Below, piece by piece: positions 10,991 to 20,639 of a stretch of 64,000 nt of DNA. This DNA is from Alnus glutinosa. Lineage: Eukaryota; Streptophyta; Magnoliopsida; Fagales; Betulaceae. The notes beneath the pieces were generated by a model that saw nothing but the letters and a program-made list of their open reading frames with translations, was not told where the DNA came from and did not search any database. Each line of letters starts with the position of its first letter. Within the stretch, counting starts at the first letter, position 1. The DNA is taken from contig NC_084891.1 of assembly GCF_958979055.1 (NCBI RefSeq), positions 28,640,001 through 28,704,000 of the forward strand, written 5' to 3'. A program made the position numbers and the translations under genes.

Positions 10991-11139
10991 TTAATTAGAT
11001 TAATTAAACATGTATAAATAGAAAAATGAAAGGACACTAGAATTTCTTAGAGAAACAAATTAAACAAATACACGTGGAATAATAAGAACTAAAAACACTT
11101 AAATTTTTCTAAATAGCATGATTAAACAATATGTATATG

Positions 11140-11570
11140 CATGTATTTTTTTTTTGATGGTTTTGTTTTGGCTGCAGCCTGCACAGAATATTACAAGGAA
11201 TTTTTTAGTTGAACATACTACGATCGAAGTTTTTGCAGCTTTACATGCCGTAGAATTAAGCAAATAGATGAGCTTCAATGACATAATTTTGGAGGAAGAT
11301 GTCTTGTAAATTGTAAATGCAATAAAAGGGAAAAGTTGAAGCAACGTTGGACATATCGTGGATGAAATCAAAATGGAGTTGAGCTAGCTGCGATCTGGAG
11401 AATTGAACACGTCAAGCAGGATGCCAATACTGAAGCTCATATCATAACCTAAGAAGCTATATTGGGTGTAATAGATAGAGTTTGATTTGAAAAAATTTCA
11501 AATTGTATCCGTGGTATTGTATATAAGGAGTCTATTGTCCCTAGGTGATTGAATTTTTATTCAATATAGA
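11140..11570 (+). pseudogene. Decayed RNase H domain of a retroelement, copy 1
   Basis: Translation of the plus strand, with several stops, resembles the RNase H domain found at the end of plant LINE-type polyproteins. It has an ALHAVELSK helix, IILEEDV in the place of the usual IIxExDS, and HVKQDANTEAHII near the end, corresponding to the usual HVxRxAN.xAHxLA motif. A related copy sits at 14240-14645, so the remnant was duplicated as part of the array. Confidence 0.5.
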
Positions 11571-11835
11571 TCATTATGAGTCCTAAATATCCAATGATTA
11601 ATTTAGAAAAAAGATATGTAGAAGATATACAATAATTGTAAAAGAATTATTTCTCAACTTTTAGTGACATAGATTTCAAATAAAAAAATAAAAAAATAAA
11701 AGACATCACATAAAAAGAGGTGTATGAAAGAGGTAGGAAAATCATTTCTCCATATACACAAGGATGGTTTTGCCTTTATGGATGGCCAAAATTCTTTAGT
11801 CTTTAGCATGGAAGCGGAGTTGGAACTAAAAAATT

Positions 11836-11996
11836 GGCGCAGAACCACTGGAATCAACCGGCGCCACATGAAACATAGCTCGGAATCGAACATAATCGAT
11901 GTAAACGGTGATTTTCTTTCAGATTGATTGAACGAGTTCTTTGGGAAGTTGAGTTCAATCAACCGCCATTCTTGATCCAATTCCTAGATGAACCAT
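11836..11996 (-). pseudogene. 5' remnant of an F-box/DUF295 gene
   Basis: It matches the first roughly 150 bp of paralogues A and B (MVHLGIGSRMAVD... through the F-box). The conserved Trp codon is now TGA, a second in-frame stop follows within the F-box, and a 2-bp deletion shifts the frame near ACATGAAACATAGC. Similarity ends at about 11836 and the rest of the gene is missing. The upstream DNA (11997-12132) matches 3361-3500 upstream of paralogue A, including the TATA-like motif, so the promoter outlived the gene. Confidence 0.8.
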
Positions 11997-12132
11997 TTAT
12001 CAAAAGAATACAGTCAATAGTTGTGGGTACAAGCAAAGAGAATACAAAGGAACTATTTAAAGGTACAATAGAGGAGTTTAAATGGACACTTGAATAAATG
12101 TGCACAAGAATGTCATTAAATATGTTCACATA

Positions 12133-13130
12133 TTAGAAAAGAGAGATAGAGAGAAACTCGAGAGTCTTCTAGAGAGAGAGTGCTTGAATATTGGTTGTGT
12201 TTGCCGGGGGGAGGCTCCATGCCTCCCTCCTCCCGATTTTGCCTTTCCTCTTAGCCCTTCTAGGGCTATGGAGGCTTTTGCTCCTCAATGGGTTGATCCA
12301 GTGGAGGGTAGGAGTCTTCCAGCCATTAAAGCTGTAGAGTTTAGATTCTCTCCGGGCTAGATTCGGTGGTGGCTGACTTTCTCCCAATCCTTTTAAGGCT
12401 ATGGAGCTTTGTGGTTTTATGGCAAGAAAGGCTCTATCGAGATGTCCTGAAGGGGGAGTCTGCTCTGTTCATGTCGCTGACGTTATGCTTGGCCAAGCTT
12501 TAGTCTTCACCATCTATTTTCGAAGCCAGATCTGTGCATTTCCGCCGTCTTCTGCTAAACATGCGCCCTCAGCCTTGTTCGTTGTCGTCCTCTGGTTTGG
12601 CCGCCGCTTGCTACGACTGTGGTGGTCTTCTGTGCTCGACGCATGGCCAGCATGCGCCAAGGTGTTTATCACCTTGGGCCATGCGCGATGGCCACGCTCC
12701 GTTTTTCTTGCCATGTTTGATGGCATCTGATGGACCGTGGTGAACGCCTTGTAGCAAGGAGTTTTTGGAGAAGGTGTGAGTTCTACATGCGTCGTCTCCG
12801 GTGATGGCAGATCTCCTGATGACAACTATGTGTTGGGTGCTTTTTGTACTTGTTTTCTTTGTTTTGTTTTTGGCAGTTTGCTCTATTTGTTAGATCAAAC
12901 TGATCATTGCTTTTTAGCCCAGAATGTATGACCTACTCCTAGTTCAAACAAAATTTTATGTCAATGCAGATATATCATTCTGTTAACTAGGTTTCTTTGT
13001 AGCAGCTGTATGTGATGGTCTGAATCTGTCTTGACTCAGTTTGGTTGTAATTTATGTAACCATCCATTTGGTCTTGATTAATGGAAAGTTTACTTTCTTC
13101 TAAAAAAAAAAAAAAAGAAAAAAAAAAAAA
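12133..13130 (+). mobile_element. Poly(A)-tailed non-autonomous retroposon, copy 3
   Basis: This forward copy starts at a GAGAGATAGAG-type leader and ends in an A-rich tail (13103-13130). Its target-site duplication is TATGTTCACATA at 12121-12132 and TATATTCACATA at 13131-13142 (one mismatch). The flanks match the uninterrupted sequence near 3490, so this locus has a natural empty-site counterpart in the window. The body carries repeated GGCTATGGAGGCTTTTG / GGCTATGGAGCTTTGTGG phrases and is GC-rich. Several ORFs of 70-110 aa overlap in different frames, and none resembles a known protein. Confidence 0.8.
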
Positions 13131-13160
13131 TATATTCACATAGTAAAATGAAAAGATAAT

Positions 13161-13966
13161 GCAACCCTTACACCCAATTTTTTATGAGTAATGCTATACA
13201 TCATCCCCTTGTTCTCTTTTTGTCCTCCCAAAATTGATGTGGCTCTTAAAATCACCATTGGATCAAAACCCAAGAGTGATATATCAAAAATTCAATGGTG
13301 ATTTTAAGAGCCACATCAATTTTGGAGGAACAAAATGAAGATAAGGAGATGATGTGTAGCATTATTCATTTTTTACATCCAACCCTTTGCACCCTTATGT
13401 GGCAGAGAGACGTGGCATAAAAAGAAATAAAAAATTGCTTTGGCATTGAAGAGTGTGTCTTCTCCATTTCCATTCTCTCAAACCTCCCACCTGGGAGCCG
13501 CTCCACCAAAAAAACCAGATCTGAGCCGGCACCACCCACCCCGGACCACGCCGCCCCCTTCAGCATGTCTCGAACCTCGAGAGGTCCTGCTCCCAAGCTC
13601 CCAGTTCTGTCGATCGGACCCTAGCCCCATCGAAACAGGTGGACCTCCACTTCCGAATATTCCGGTCGGAGCCGAACGGAGCCCATGGCCACGAGGCTGT
13701 TCCAGTGGACCCTCCGCGCCGCTTGGACTCGGCCGATCTCATTGCCACGAGATCGTAACCCTCCTTTCACCAGATCTCGTCGGTCCGTTCGTCACCATTA
13801 CCTGCGTCTCCGTCACTGTCGAGATCCAGACTCGGAACGTCGCCGTTTCCGATGGTGACAGTGACGGAGATGCCGGAGAAAACGATAAAAAAAAAAAAAA
13901 AAAAACTGACATGGTAATGCTACGTCAGGTGTAAGGATTGGGCTAGCCTAGCATTTCTCAAAAGAG
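13161..13966. mobile_element. Composite insertion with nested hairpin MITE
   Basis: The flanking repeat block is interrupted between AGATAAT at 13154-13160 and AGATAAT at 13967-13973. Near the ends, CAACCCTTACACC (left) and the complement of GGTGTAAGGATTG (right) are similar, suggesting terminal inverted repeats, though the exact ends are unclear. Inside are a palindromic MITE (13184-13369) and a GC-rich stretch (13440-13880) open for 164 aa on the plus strand. That ORF is Pro/Ser-rich, contains a poly-Lys run from a poly(A), and is not recognised. Confidence 0.45.
13184..13369. mobile_element. Near-perfect hairpin MITE, nested
   Basis: The left arm from ATGAGTAATGCTATACATCATC through ATTGATGTGGCTCTTAAAATCACC pairs almost base for base with the right arm ending GATGATGTGTAGCATTATTCAT. 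The arms are about 75-80 bp with a loop of about 30 bp. There is no coding capacity. The flanking T runs prevent a definite target-site duplication call. Confidence 0.75.
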
Positions 13967-13973
13967 AGATAAT

Positions 13974-14215
13974 TAAATGTTTCTGATGCACGTATCAAAT
14001 GTATACGCATAGAAAAATGAAAGGACATCGATTATTTCAAGGTAGATTAATTAAGCACGTACACAGCAAAAATAAAAAGACATTTCTATATGGATTAATT
14101 AAACATGTATACATAGAAAAATGAAAAGACACTTGAATTTTTTGGATAAACTGATTCAACAAATACATGTGGAATAATAAAAACTAAAAATACACTTAAA
14201 TTTTTCTGAAAAGCA
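13974..14215. repeat. Recurring 60-bp block of the F-box array
   Basis: The motif CATAGAAAAATGAAA(A/G)GACA recurs with TAGATTAATTAA(A/G)CA(T/C)GTA at about 14010 and 14120, with a degenerate copy near 14060. This matches 4020-4210, 11005-11110 and 16640-16880 and marks the spacer of the F-box repeat unit. Confidence 0.6.
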
Positions 14216-14239
14216 TGATTAAACAATATACTAGTATTT

Positions 14240-14645
14240 TTCTTAGTGTTTTGTTTTGGCTGCATGGAATATTAAAACAAATTTTTTAGTTGAACTTGCG
14301 AGGTGGATGAAGCTTTGACAGCTCTATACATTGTGGAATTAAACAAAGAGATGAGCTTTAATGATATATAGTACATACAGTTAAAGCGACAGGTAAAAGT
14401 TAGAGCAACGTTGAACATATTGTAGATGGAATTAAATGGAGTTGAGCCAACTGCGATCCTGAATAATCAAACATGTCAAGCGGGACGCCAATACTGAAGC
14501 TCATACCATAACCAAAAAGGCTATTTCAAGTGTAATAAATAGAGTTTGAGTTAAAGAAGTTTTAAATTGTACCTGTGATATTGTATCTAGGGAGCCTATT
14601 GCCCCCCAAGTGATTGAATTTTTATTCAATAAAGAATACTATATT
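14240..14645 (+). pseudogene. Decayed RNase H domain of a retroelement, copy 2
   Basis: This is a second copy of the remnant at 11140-11570. It shares the GTTTTGTTTTGGCTGCA start, the AATTTTTTAGTTGAAC segment, the AAGCTCATACCATAACC segment corresponding to the AN.xAH motif, and the GATTGAATTTTTATTCAAT end. It has stops in all frames. Both copies sit next to the same 60-bp block, so they were probably duplicated together with the array. Confidence 0.5.
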
Positions 14646-14746
14646 CTAAAAAAAAATAAAAATTGCATATATAATTACTGATATCTTAATTGAACGCGTA
14701 TAACGGGTGATATGTTGTGTTCCAAAATTAATTTTCACCTAATAAG

Positions 14747-15905
14747 AGCATTTTTAGTGGACAATCCATTTCAAAATTTTCACTAAAATTTGGTAAAAAA
14801 CTCAAAAAAATATATTTCAACAAACTTTTTATAATTTATCTATTTTAACTTTTGTCAAAATTTCACCTCAAATTTAACTTACAAATTTCATTAACTATTA
14901 ACTATTGAATATTTTATATTTTTTTTTGTTTGTTTTCCGCCTCTCCCCATTCTTCACTTTTCCTCCTCTTCTTTACTCCACAACCGTGCTCCACGCCCAC
15001 CTCACGGACGGCTGCCAATCATGAAAAGCCTTTGATGATCAGGACCAGCCACGAGTTCGCCGAGCCCGTTTTCTCTCTGAGCAGAAGTTCTGGAGAGGAA
15101 GATAAGGCTTTCCAAAAATCTAAACCAGCCTATCTTAACCAAATTCTCAAATGGCTGTAAGAATTCCTTTACTTTTTTCCACAATCACCCCACAAGCGCA
15201 AAAATTCCATCCCCATCCTTTCTCCTCCACAACCCTTTTGAGCAACAGACCCAGAACCCGAATGGCCGAATCTCATGCGCCAACAAAATCAGCGATGCAG
15301 AGATTTCATCAAATTTGGCTTCGGAAGTGGCAAAGATAAACACCCATTTGGCGCAGAGAGAGGAGGCGATGAAGAAGAGCAAAGAGCTCCTGTTCACAGA
15401 GCCGTGCCACTACCTGGCTTTGAAAGGAGAGGAGGCGAAGAAGAAGTGGAGGAAGATGGATGAAGAGGTAAGATTGGTTTGGTTAAAGGGTTTGTTACAG
15501 AGAGTAGTGTGAATTTTCATCCATTGTCTGCGAGGCTGTGAAGGATATGGTTGAGGAATATTTGCAGGAAGAGAACCCTTCTTCAACGTCTTCTCCTTCA
15601 TTGTCGTGTCCTGGTTTGCAGAGGATTATGGGTTTTTCACAAAACAAGTTAAAAAAAAAAAAAAAAAAAAACAGAGAGAGAGAGAGGTGGTTTTATTGGG
15701 AATTATAATCGTAATTTCAAACATTTTCTTTTAAAGTTGTTAAAGAGATTACTCTTAAAATTAATAAAAAATAATATCCGTTTAAAATAGAGATATATTT
15801 AAAGAGTTTATGTAGGTGCTAAGAAATTTTTTTAAAAGTGATAGATAAAATAATAAAAATAGATTGTTTACTTAAAATTTGAAAAGCTTATTAGGAATGC
15901 TTTAA
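14747..15905 (+). mobile_element. Possible gene-capturing TIR element (Pack-type)
   Basis: The left edge reads GAGCATTTTTAGTGG and the right edge, reverse-complemented, reads AAGCATTCCTAATAA. These similar termini are AT-rich and enclose a GC-richer, protein-like core (14930-15640). In the core, one frame gives SEVAKINTHLAQREEAMKKS and then LALKGEEAKKKWRKMDEE, a charged helical stretch. After a frame change comes KDMVEEYLQEENPSSTSSPS, followed by a poly(A) tract at 15650-15670. This looks like a captured or retroposed piece of a host gene, now broken. The parent gene is not recognised and the element boundaries are tentative. Confidence 0.35.
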
Positions 15906-16189
15906 AGAAACCTAAATAGCAAGATTATAATCTCTCCGATTCATTTTCAAATTGATAGAGATTAATTTGTGGTTAAAATATAAGTCTAATAAAAAAGGTT
16001 TGGAGATGATAAATTAAGGCAGATTTGAATAATATTCAGTAATAGTACTACTACTACACTAGCTAACAATATCAATCCAATATTATTTTTGTTGAGCAAT
16101 GTGCTTAAATTGATTATTTATATAAAATGTGCTCAATTTCAATAATAATAATAAAAAATAATATCTATCGGATTGGAAGATGATGTATT

Positions 16190-16332
16190 TATTTTACGAA
16201 ACATGTTACATGTACATCTCTTATATATTTATTTTTTAAATCAACTATTAGATCTGTAGAATCTGTGAGTCCTTATGAGTCCTATAGATCAAATAGTTAA
16301 GAAATGAAAGAGATGTATGAGAGGTGTACAAA
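16190..16332. mobile_element. Palindromic MITE
   Basis: The arms CATGTACATCTCTTATATATTTATTTTTTAAATCAACTATTAGATC and the complement of GATCAAATAGTTAAGAAATGAAAGAGATGTATGAGAGG pair around a short loop containing GAGTCCTTATGAGTCC. It belongs to the same family as the neighbouring 16395-16612 element and 43137-43278. Confidence 0.6.
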
Positions 16333-16394
16333 ATATGTACAAAAATCATTTCTCATATTTCACAGATGACCATATATGCTAGAGAAATGATTCC

Positions 16395-16612
16395 CTTACA
16401 TCTTTCATAATTCATACACCTCTCCCACACCTCATGACATTCTTTTTTCATTTTTGTTTTTATCAGTACATTTTTTATACATCTATTTTCTAAATCAACC
16501 ATTGAATCTGTAGGATCCATAAGTAGGTCATTGTGTGTTCTACAGATCCAGTGATTAATTTAGAAAAAAAAAGAAAAAAAAAGATGTATAATAGAGGTAA
16601 AAAAATAATTTC
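16395..16612. mobile_element. Palindromic MITE, second member
   Basis: The core phrases AAATCAACCATTGAATCTGTAGGATCCAT and TTCTACAGATCCAGTGATTAATTTAG are inverted relative to each other. The outer parts carry ATTTTTTATACATC and GATGTATAATAGAGG. A half copy of similar sequence is found at 11577-11650. Confidence 0.55.
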
Positions 16613-16639
16613 TCAACTTTTAGTGACATAGATTTCAAT

Positions 16640-16885
16640 CAAATACGTGTACATAGAAAAATGAAAACACACAATTAAATGTATAAACATAGAAAAATGA
16701 AAAGACATCTAAATGTTTCTACATAGATCGATTAAATTAAACATGTACACATAGAAAATCGAAAGGACATCTAAATGTATACATAGAAAAATGAAAAGAC
16801 ACTTGAATATTGTTTTTGTATAAACAAAGTAAACAGGTACACACGTAGAATAATAAGAAGACATTTAATTCTTTTCTGAAAAGAT
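16640..16885. repeat. Recurring 60-bp block, about four units
   Basis: CATAGAAAAATGAAAA(G/C)ACA recurs about every 35-60 bp, separated by TTAAACATGTACA-type phrases. This is the longest run of this block in the window. Confidence 0.6.
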
Positions 16886-17094
16886 TGATTAAACATGCGT
16901 GTATAATTAGTGATAGCTTAATTGAACCTGTACAACTAGTGATATAGACGCCTAAATAGCAATTAGTGTATAATTAGTGATAGTTTTTCAAGGTAATTAG
17001 TGAAGGAATTCACTTAGATATATTTTATATATATATAGCAATGTTCACATATAACAGTTATATGAATGAAATGCAATACAAGAGTCTAAACAGT

Positions 17095-17165
17095 AAACAG
17101 TGTTCATAATCGTCAAACAGAGACAAATAGCGAGGATTTAAACATCCTTGAACATTAGAGGTACT
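17095..17165 (-). pseudogene. Small F-box/DUF295 scrap
   Basis: The sequence around CATAATCGTCAAACAGAGACAAATAGCGAGGATT corresponds to the segment of paralogue B (near 6848-6905) that encodes the CYLSPCDDYGQ region near the C-terminus. It is isolated, out of frame and too short to code. It lies just downstream of the pseudogene at 17525-18620, separated from it by an inserted MITE. Confidence 0.6.
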
Positions 17166-17211
17166 TAAAAGTGATATTAATACTAGATAATTAGTGAAGG
17201 CATTAATTCAT

Positions 17212-17365
17212 GAGCAGTGCTTGGGAGAGGGAAAATTTCCGGATTTCATCCGGAAATTTGGCCTTGCTGTGGCATATTTGTAATTATAATTAATTACAAA
17301 TATGCCACAGCAAGGCCAAATTTCCGGATGAAATCCGGAAATTTTCCCACTCCCAAGCATTACCC
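17212..17365. mobile_element. 154-bp hairpin MITE with 9-bp target duplication
   Basis: The element is almost a perfect inverted repeat. The left arm (17218-17290) contains GGAAAATTTCCGGATTTCATCCGG and TTTGGCCTTGCTGTGGCATA, and the right arm (17291-17360) is its reverse complement. It is bordered by an exact 9-bp direct repeat, TTAATTCAT, at 17203-17211 and 17366-17374. A 9-bp duplication is typical of Mutator-superfamily insertions. The near identity of the arms suggests recent insertion. No coding capacity. Confidence 0.88.
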
Positions 17366-17524
17366 TTAATTCATTCACTTAATGAGATAAACTTTCAAAT
17401 AAAACGTCTTATAGAAACAACAAACTTAACATAAACTTAACCACAAATTTGACATAAACCTAACATACTTATCAAAACGAGGTTGTAAACCCCAAAAGTC
17501 TTTGTCGACAACCAGATTCAACCT

Positions 17525-18620
17525 TCTAATCATGGAGTCGGTGTAAACCAAAGCGCATGCGAATCTCGCATACGAAATGGTGAAGAGATAATCCTTCCGT
17601 CTCTCCTTAGCGTGTAGATCCCCCTATCCCAATCAAAAGCACCATCATCGTTCCTACGGAGCTTATCATAGCAGGAAGGTCTATTAGAACCAAAGTCCCC
17701 ATCATAGTTAACACGGTTATCATCCGTGAAATAGATACGATTTTTCAAACATTCATTCCTTAACGATTTTCTTGATAAAAAAGTCACGCATTTCCCCCAA
17801 ACTACGACAGTAGATCTTGCCGGACGCATCTCGAATAGCATACTCCTTACCAACTTTGGAGTAGTTGAGGCTCACGACGATGGGGAAGGAGGAGAGCGGA
17901 GGGAGATGAAACTTTGTCAGAGTAAGAGGCTTGAGGAGTAGGATTGTGATTATCAGAAACTCAACTACAATCTCACCGCTCTTTCTACGACTTCTCTACC
18001 GACAAGACCTACCATCTCGAGCTCCCAGACGCTTCTCGTTCTGACCTTCGCGTGGAACCCTCGACGCAAAGGTCCGAGCAATAAGCGTCTAGGAGCTCGA
18101 GATGGTAGGTCTTGTCTGTAGAGAGGTCGCAGAAGAGCGGTGGGATTGTAGTTGGGTTTTTGAAAATCGCAATCCTACTCCTCAACCCTCGTACCCTGAC
18201 CAAGTTCCATCTCCCTCCGCTCTCCTCCTTTTCCAACGTCGTGAGCCTCAACTACTCCAAAGTTGGTAAGGAGTATGCTATTCGAGATGCGTCCGGCAAG
18301 ATCTACTGTCGTAGTTCGGGGGAAATGCGTGACTTTTTTATCAAGAAAGACGTTTTATCGTCGGATTTAGTACTGAACAAAGAAAAGTTCATCGCGGTGG
18401 CGATTATCAATAAGATGGGCAAGTTGGCGTACCCTAATTACAGCAATCAAGTTAGCATGAGCCATGGGAATTGAGGAGGGAAGTGTAGTGGGAACCTTGG
18501 GAGTGAAGAGCACCATTGGGGACAAACGGCTCGAAATCAGATGTAGTCACTCTAAAGGGTGATTCCTTTGGAGATTGATTGCAGGAGTTCTCGCGGGAGT
18601 TGCGTCCAATCAACGGCCAT
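17525..18620 (-). pseudogene. Rearranged F-box/DUF295 pseudogene with internal inverted duplication
   Basis: The 5' end on the minus strand (from 18620) encodes MAVDWTQLPRELLQSISKG and then breaks at about 18455. A C-terminal piece (17530-17760, NRIYFTDDN... to the LWFTPTP end) is also on the minus strand. Between them the middle of the gene is present twice in opposite orientations. The plus strand at 18170-18470 encodes LLLNPRTLTKFHLPPLSSF, VGKEYAIRDASGKIYCRSS and MRDFFIKKDVLSSDL. The minus strand at 17764-17950 encodes the same segment again. Each arm also carries the DLSTDKTYHLEL segment in the opposite sense to its neighbour. No continuous DUF295 frame remains. The closest intact relative in the window is paralogue C (PRELVESI). 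Confidence 0.85.
17764..18352. repeat. Long inverted repeat, arms of about 270 bp, loop of 48 bp
   Basis: The left arm (17764-18034) and right arm (18083-18352) are reverse complements. A block of about 78 bases (17800-17878) is identical and the rest shows scattered mismatches. The spacer is 18035-18082. Both arms derive from DUF295 coding sequence. Any read-through transcript in either direction would fold into a long hairpin RNA with homology to the F-box paralogues. Confidence 0.9.
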
Positions 18621-20620
18621 TTTCCGCAGATAGATTTCCTGTTTTTTCCAGTATGATGTAATGAATCTAAGGGCGATTTCAAAAAGGGAAGAAAGAATGT
18701 GAGGCAGATTTAGGTGATAGCTGGTTGAATCTGATGTTTCAAAGGGCACATTTTTGCAGGGACAGATAGAAGAAAAAGAAGGAAGTTGGAAAGAGATGAT
18801 CAGAGGCGTCGGAATTAGGGTTTTGAGGTAGAATGGAAGGGGCGATGGGATATGACTGGAAACAGGCGCTGCTACATTGCGTGAGGCAGTGTTTTTTCAG
18901 GTGCAGCAGAAAGCGGGGCCAGGGAAAGAAAGTGACAGAGGCAGAAAGGACAAAAGAAGAAGAGGGATTTGGTTCTGCAAAAGCGATTGCCTCTGTGCAT
19001 GGTCATAAAAAGAAGAGGAAGAAATTTCTTTCAACGGAAGAGACAAATTAGAGGTCTTTTGAAAGAGCTGCAGCAACTGTGGCCGAATATATCGAAAGCT
19101 TACTTTTATTGATTTTTTTTTAAAAAAAATTTATGGAGCCAGAACATATTGAATGCATAATTTATTTATATATGAGTGGATTCAAAATCTTAACCAACCC
19201 GTACTCAATTTATTTTACATTTGAGGAGTGATTAGTTGTTGTATTTTCTGATTAAAATAATTTTATTATTATATCTTTTATATTCGATTTGTAAGTAAGT
19301 CAATGTCATGAAAGAGTAGTTCAATTGACTAGGGACCATGACTCATAAAATGAAGCTTACTAGTTTGAATCTTTTCTTCTATTCTTATGTGAACTTGTAA
19401 AAATAAAAAATTAAAAAATTAAAAATTACCACGTCAATAAAATAATTGTGATTATGGGATTTTACTACAAGTTTTTGGAAGAAAAAAAAAAAATCATAAA
19501 TCTTATGTGCTGTTTTTTCTTCACGATACACAGAAATTTCAAACAATATGGCATATACAGTTTTTAATACTTAATATATATGGTAGCAAAATAGTGAATT
19601 TCTTCTACTAGCGACCAACTTCTATAATTATTTTATTTACTTGAATGACTACTTTTATTATCTAATATATATTAGGATGAAAATTGTAGGTAGAGTATGA
19701 TATATATTTTGTCTTTAATGGTAATTAACTTCCTATTTAGAGGAATAGTCATTCATAAAAAATAAAAAATAAAAAAGGAATAACTATTGTTCTAAAAGAA
19801 TGAAATGACATTGATGAGTCAAAATGATTACAAATTCAAGTGCAGTCTATTGTAAGTTGTTTTCGGTACGACCAAAGTCAATTTTAAGAAAATGATAGAC
19901 AATAAAAATTTGCATATATTATCGTGTAGATAAATTAAGAGATTCGATTTTTTGTTTTTCTATTAAAAAGTTGAGCAATAGAGAGATTAAAATAACTTAA
20001 CTAACTTCATTGCCCTATTGGGTGCCCTATGGTCTGGACCATGGAAACTAAGGGAAACGTGGAGGGGTCAACCAAAAGGGACAAAACAAGAAGAGGAATT
20101 TGGTTCTACAAAATCCATGAATTGCCTCCTGTGCATGGCCCAAAAAGACACCCAAATGTTTCTAGATTGTTAATTAAACATGAATACATAGAAAAATGAA
20201 AAGAAAAGTAATGTTTTTGGATAGGGACTTGCTATTCTGTATTCTCCCATCTATCTTGTTTTAAAATCAACTCTCACCAATGATGTTTAATTTGGGTTAA
20301 AATGTAAATTTAACGTAAAAAATTCTCATCAGATGGAAATTATATTTAGTACCTAATCAATGTGTTAAGACCATATATGCACAAGGATGGTTTTGTAGGT
20401 GCCCAAGATTGTTAGGTCTTGTACTAATGAGATAGTCACCAGAAGAGTAGAGTCCATTGACAAAGGAGAACACACCCAGAGCTACCTATTTCCTAACCAA
20501 AAGTTATAGGTTTAACTCTTACCTATCGTATTTTGTCTTCTCGGATCGTCTCGGCTATTGAATAGATAGGTTCTTCATATTGTCGATTATATTTGAATAG
20601 TCAAAACAAAGCTCTTCTTG
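18621..20620. other. Gene-poor spacer
   Basis: No intact gene is seen. A stretch at 18945-19015 (GGATTTGGTTCTGCAAAAG ... CTCTGTGCATGG) recurs at about 20070-20140, so part of the F-box upstream region is itself duplicated. A SINE lies at 19307-19420. The 72-aa plus-strand ORF at 18833 is Lys-rich and has no recognised relatives. Confidence 0.45.
19307..19420 (+). mobile_element. SINE, diverged copy
   Basis: It has a tRNA-derived look: an A-box-like region around GTAGTTCAATTGACTAGGGAC, a B-box-like ACTAGTTTGAATC, a pyrimidine stretch and TATGTGAACTTGTAAAAATAAAAA at the end. It matches the copies at 28425-28515 and (reversed) 42960-43062. Confidence 0.6.
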
Positions 20621-20639
20621 CAAAACTAGGATGGAAAGT

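Noticed and set aside
12401-12825. 109-aa and 103-aa ORFs in retroposon copy 3
   Set aside because: They are on opposite strands of the same GC-rich element, with no shared frame in copies 1 and 2.
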